Positions 5,514 through 8,385 of a stretch of DNA of 8,385 nt are shown piece after piece. A program made the translations under genes and the position numbers. The notes below the pieces were generated by a model that ran no database searches, was not told where the DNA came from, and saw only the letters and a program-made list of their open reading frames with translations. Each line of letters opens with the position of its first letter. Position 1 is the first letter of the stretch. The stretch covers positions 1 to 8,385 of the forward strand of contig CAJWGC010000043.1 in the NCBI GenBank assembly GCA_913031525.1, read 5' to 3'. The DNA comes from an uncultured Acidimicrobiia bacterium. GTDB lineage: Bacteria > Actinomycetota > Acidimicrobiia > Spongiisociales > UBA5794.

Positions 5514-7097
5514 TTATCGTCCCGCGGGTGTTTCATTGGTTGCTTCGGTTCGTGACTGGATTCGCCACATCAGAGTGGTGGCAACGAGAGCAGTGATTGC
5601 AAAAGCTAACACTCCGATGATGAGGGACAAAAGAGCAGAAATGAATGATTCTCCCAAGAAGTGAGTTGTAGCTCGAGCGAGGGAATAGGCACCGAACCCT
5701 CCCAAGATGGAGGGAACTACAGCACGTCCAGCTGTGTCGAGCACAGTTCCAAGGCGACCGCGATTGAGTGGTTGGCGATACCACAAAATTGCCAGCGCAA
5801 TGGTGTAGATACTTAAGGCAAGAACTCCGGATACGGCAACTCCCGGCAGGCCGTGACTGAGTTGGAGTCGCCAGTAGATGGGGATTGCGAGGATGGTTGT
5901 TCCGGTTCCAACCAAGACCGGTGTCCACATATTTCTGCTGGCGTAGAAGGCTCTTGTAATCACCTGGAGCCCTCCCCACAATGGAACTGCAAAGGCGAAG
6001 AAAAATAGAGCTGAGGCTGTGGCTGTGGTATCCACCGGAGTGAAGTGAAAGCGCTGGAATAGAACTTGTATTGCTGGCTGGCTTAGCGCAGCAAGCAGTG
6101 CCGCGGCTCCGATGCTGAGAGCAAGAACCCACCGCAGTGCTTTGTCTACGGTGGCCGCCATTTCGGTGTGACGACCAGCGGCAAATAGCCTGGCGAGGAA
6201 TGGATAAGCAGCGACTCCAGCGGCTTGGGCAATCACCCCCACAGGTACGAGCATGGTGCGTCTGGCGTATTGCAATTGGGTCTGAGCACCGTCGCCCACG
6301 AGATCGCCAAAGATACTCATGAACGATTCGTCGAGCATGACGATCGATTGTCCGATCATCAACGGTAAAGCGATGACAACGTATTCACGTAGTGCCGGAT
6401 GTTTCCACTTCCCCGTAAAATTCAGACGCATACCAACACGTTGTGCGCCCCACCACTGCAAGGCGAAGTTGCCGACGAAAGCTCCGATCACTGCGCCCCA
6501 AATGAAACCTTCCGGATCTGGATGGCCTGTCACGAGAGCAAACGCGATGCCGCCGATGATCATCGAAAGGTTGTAGATAATTGGAGCAAGGGTGGGGATT
6601 AAGAATTGGCCCTTGGCGTACTGCACGGATGAGAAGAGCGCGCCGAGAACGAAAAAAATCTGGGCTGGCATAGCTATCCGAGTAAGGCGAACGGTTATGT
6701 CGATCTGCTCCTCCGTGAATTCGGGGTAGATCGCTTCTATTACGCCAGGTGCAAAGTTCCATCCGATGATTAGAAGACCGATTGCGCCTGCGGTGATTGG
6801 TTTGAGGATCGCTGACAGCGCTTGCCATCCTTCGGCCTCGCTGCCGCGGGCGAGGTAGCGACTGAAGATCGGGATGAAAGTTATCGATAGAAAGCCTCCG
6901 GCCAACAGGTAATTCAAGAAGTCTGGAATGCGGAATGCTGCGACGTATTGGTCAGTGACCGCGTCAGCGCCAAGCATCCCCGCAAAGATCATCTCCCGTA
7001 CTTGGCCTAGGATTCTCGAGAGCAATACGCCGCCTGAAACGATCAGTGCCGCGATCCCCATCCGCTTCTTCCAAGAGTTCGATGTGCCGTTAATCAC
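5514..7097 (-). CDS. murJ: MurJ/MviN-family lipid II flippase
   Basis: A 527-residue polytopic membrane protein of the MOP superfamily, with the many hydrophobic segments expected of the 14-helix MurJ fold. MurJ moves the peptidoglycan precursor lipid II across the cytoplasmic membrane. Landmarks: LSRILGQVRE (26-35), VTDQYVAAFRIPDFLNYLLAGG (in 47-68), the RIAMPAQIFFVLGALF block (140-155) and LAPIIYNLSMI (170-180). Against E. coli MurJ, Arg18, Arg24, Asp39 and Arg270 correspond to Arg28, Arg34, Asp49 and Arg280, but Arg52 and Arg53 are Asn62 and Tyr63. Two starts are possible: GTG at 7097, taken here, which has no Shine-Dalgarno and an in-frame stop upstream; and ATG at 7061 (residue 13), preceded by GGAAGAAG, which would give 515 residues, nearer E. 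coli's 511. It follows the ABC permease gene by 47 bp and is probably co-transcribed with it. Confidence 0.92.
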   Translation of the reverse strand: MINGTSNSWKKRMGIAALIVSGGVLLSRILGQVREMIFAGMLGADAVTDQYVAAFRIPDFLNYLLAGGFLSITFIPIFSRYLARGSEAEGWQALSAILKPITAGAIGLLIIGWNFAPGVIEAIYPEFTEEQIDITVRLTRIAMPAQIFFVLGALFSSVQYAKGQFLIPTLAPIIYNLSMIIGGIAFALVTGHPDPEGFIWGAVIGAFVGNFALQWWGAQRVGMRLNFTGKWKHPALREYVVIALPLMIGQSIVMLDESFMSIFGDLVGDGAQTQLQYARRTMLVPVGVIAQAAGVAAYPFLARLFAAGRHTEMAATVDKALRWVLALSIGAAALLAALSQPAIQVLFQRFHFTPVDTTATASALFFFAFAVPLWGGLQVITRAFYASRNMWTPVLVGTGTTILAIPIYWRLQLSHGLPGVAVSGVLALSIYTIALAILWYRQPLNRGRLGTVLDTAGRAVVPSILGGFGAYSLARATTHFLGESFISALLSLIIGVLAFAITALVATTLMWRIQSRTEATNETPAGR

Positions 7098-7144
7098 GTG
7101 GTGAAGGTAGCGGCGAATCTGTTTTTCTCATCGACAATCGCTTC

Positions 7145-7909
7145 TTAGATCAAGTCCCTGTTTCTCATCCTCCAAGCTAGAAAGGCAGTTGCTGTTGCGA
7201 GCACAATGAGCGCTTGGACTAGAGCGGTGCCGGCACTTGGTGTGAGGTTTCCTATCACCCACTCCTTTCCCTCACCGAGTGAATTGACAATGTGGGTCTG
7301 ATCCGGAGCGAGGTCTATGAAAGCCGCATAGCCGAGACGCCACGGAGAAGTCGCTTTCAGCGTGTCAAGCGCCCCGACGCTGGCGGTTTCCCAAATGAAT
7401 ATGAACACGAGTCCGATAATCGTGGAGCGTTCTGTTATATATCCGAGAGGAACGAAAACACCGGTATAGATAGCTGTCGCGACGACAGCGCCCAAGACCA
7501 TCGGCATCAGAAAATTCCAGTCGCTGTTTTGACTTCCGTAGACGGATGAGATTGCAAAAGCGCCAATAATGTTGAAGATAAGAGCCGCCAACAATGCGGC
7601 CATTATTTTGGATCCAACGATTGTGCTTCGATGAATCGGTCGGACGGCCAAGAAAGAGAGGGTCTTGTCTTTTCTTTCGTCTCCGAGGGCGGAAGAAGCC
7701 AAGATGAGTGTGATGATCGGAATCACGATATGGAAGAGACCGACGCCGATGCCGAGGTAACTCTCGAAGAAAGAATCGTCGGTCTGGTGGTTTCCTGATG
7801 CGAGTAATACTGCTGCAGGGAGGAGTGCTCCGATTCCGAAGAAAACTGTTCGCTTTATCCCTAACAACTGTCGAAGTGTTGCTCCAACGATTGCGTTCGC
7901 GTGTCTCAT
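7145..7909 (-). CDS. ABC-2-type transporter permease
   Basis: A 254-residue membrane protein with about six hydrophobic spans (near residues 21-38, 52-75, 104-124, 132-156, 162-182 and 225-247). The cytoplasmic stretch GDERKDKTLSFLAVRPIHRS (76-95), leading into STIVGSK, is typical of ABC-2 permeases: an acidic-basic turn, a Thr-Leu, then an Arg-Pro before the next helix. With the ATPase encoded immediately upstream it would form an ABC exporter in the cytoplasmic membrane, probably two permease and two ATPase chains. The start overlaps the ATPase stop in ATGA (7906-7909), indicating translational coupling. The substrate is not evident. Linkage to murJ could hint at an envelope-related role, but that is speculation. 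Confidence 0.88.
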   Translation of the reverse strand: MRHANAIVGATLRQLLGIKRTVFFGIGALLPAAVLLASGNHQTDDSFFESYLGIGVGLFHIVIPIITLILASSALGDERKDKTLSFLAVRPIHRSTIVGSKIMAALLAALIFNIIGAFAISSVYGSQNSDWNFLMPMVLGAVVATAIYTGVFVPLGYITERSTIIGLVFIFIWETASVGALDTLKATSPWRLGYAAFIDLAPDQTHIVNSLGEGKEWVIGNLTPSAGTALVQALIVLATATAFLAWRMRNRDLI

Positions 7910-8385
7910 TTTCGACGTACCAGGTAACGGAAGACACTCTCGAGGGATTCGTCCTCAGGGATGAATTCTTTGACGCGAGCGTCCAAGGCGCGCGCCAATT
8001 GAGGAAGAGCTATTCCGAGATTCGAGAGGTCTGAGGTCTCAGCGAGTATGACGTCTCCCGATATGGAGGCGCCGTCAATGATCTGGTGCTTCATCAGAGA
8101 CGCGGCAAGTCGTCTTGCCTGATTCGAGTTAATCTTTACTCGATATGGGATATCCGTCATGGCTCTGCGAATTGCGCTGATATCACCCTCAGCAGCCAGT
8201 TTTCCGTCCACCATGGCGATGACGTAGTCCGTCATTCGCTCAACCTCCTGGAGGATATGTGTGGAGACCACGACAGTACGTCCCTCGTTCGCTAATCGAC
8301 GAAAAAGAGAAATGAGATGTGCACGTTGGACGGGGTCGGTTCCGTTGAGAGGCTCGTCGAGTATCAAGATACTGGCATCGGTGAC
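7906..8385 (-). CDS. ABC transporter ATP-binding protein, 5' end missing
   Basis: The last 159 residues of an ABC ATPase; the frame is open to the right edge, so the start, the Walker A loop and the LSGG signature lie outside the window. Visible parts are Walker B ILILDE (6-11 of the fragment), the D-loop LNGTDP (13-18), and the switch histidine His43 in VVVSTHILQEVE. These are followed by the usual VDGKLAAEGD strand-turn and a C-terminal extension ending SLESVFRYLVRRK, a tail common in ATPases of ABC-2 drug and lipid exporters. It energises the permease encoded 4 bp into its 3' end. A TTG at 8367 could be mistaken for a start, but it lies inside the Walker B motif, so the gene clearly begins further upstream. 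Confidence 0.92.
   Translation of the reverse strand, partial: VTDASILILDEPLNGTDPVQRAHLISLFRRLANEGRTVVVSTHILQEVERMTDYVIAMVDGKLAAEGDISAIRRAMTDIPYRVKINSNQARRLAASLMKHQIIDGASISGDVILAETSDLSNLGIALPQLARALDARVKEFIPEDESLESVFRYLVRRK

Noticed and set aside
5533..6132. A 199-codon open frame on the minus strand within murJ
   Set aside because: It is an alternative frame of murJ with a Ser/Arg-rich, unstructured composition and no family resemblance.
1..8385. CRISPR arrays, tRNA genes, insertion sequences, phage or defence genes
   Set aside because: No regularly spaced repeats, cloverleaf-type sequences, transposase-like proteins or terminal inverted repeats were seen; the window is almost fully occupied by eight ordinary genes.

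Overview
The window carries eight genes, two of them cut by its edges. Seven lie on the minus strand; one, a nickel superoxide dismutase gene, lies on the plus strand. The gene content suggests an actinobacterial chromosome, perhaps from an uncultured Acidimicrobiia-like lineage with a moderate rather than high GC content. The basis is an actinobacterial-type fused KorA, a SodN that aligns without gaps to the Streptomyces enzyme over its first ~65 mature residues, and a SodN/SodX pair. This placement is inference. I see no tRNA, rRNA, CRISPR array, transposase, integrase or other sign of mobility.

Left part (1-4926, all minus strand), in transcription order: a signal-peptidase-like protease (probably SodX, the NiSOD maturation protease), a penicillin-acylase-family Ntn hydrolase, an amidase-signature amidase, and the first 179 codons of korA (2-oxoacid:ferredoxin oxidoreductase alpha subunit). 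The acylase and amidase genes overlap by 8 bp. SodX ends 53 bp before the acylase, so the three probably form one transcription unit. korA follows after an 84-bp gap and has its own good ribosome binding site.

Centre (4927-5484): a ~120-bp divergent intergenic region, then sodN on the plus strand, closed by a perfect 10-bp inverted repeat that overlaps its stop codon. The best start is a GTG with an ideal GGAGG site. It gives a 12-residue propeptide before the His-Cys nickel hook, and removal of that propeptide is the expected job of the neighbouring SodX. The hook reads HCDLFCGVY, with Phe where the family has a conserved Pro5, and the active-site Tyr62 is also Phe. This is the most unusual observation in the window.

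Right part (5514-8385, minus strand): the C-terminal part of an ABC transporter ATPase, an ABC-2-type permease overlapping it by 4 bp, and, 47 bp further on, a MurJ-family lipid II flippase. These three read as an operon that converges on sodN.

The only non-coding stretches are short (all under 130 bp). Nearly all of the sequence is explained by the eight genes.
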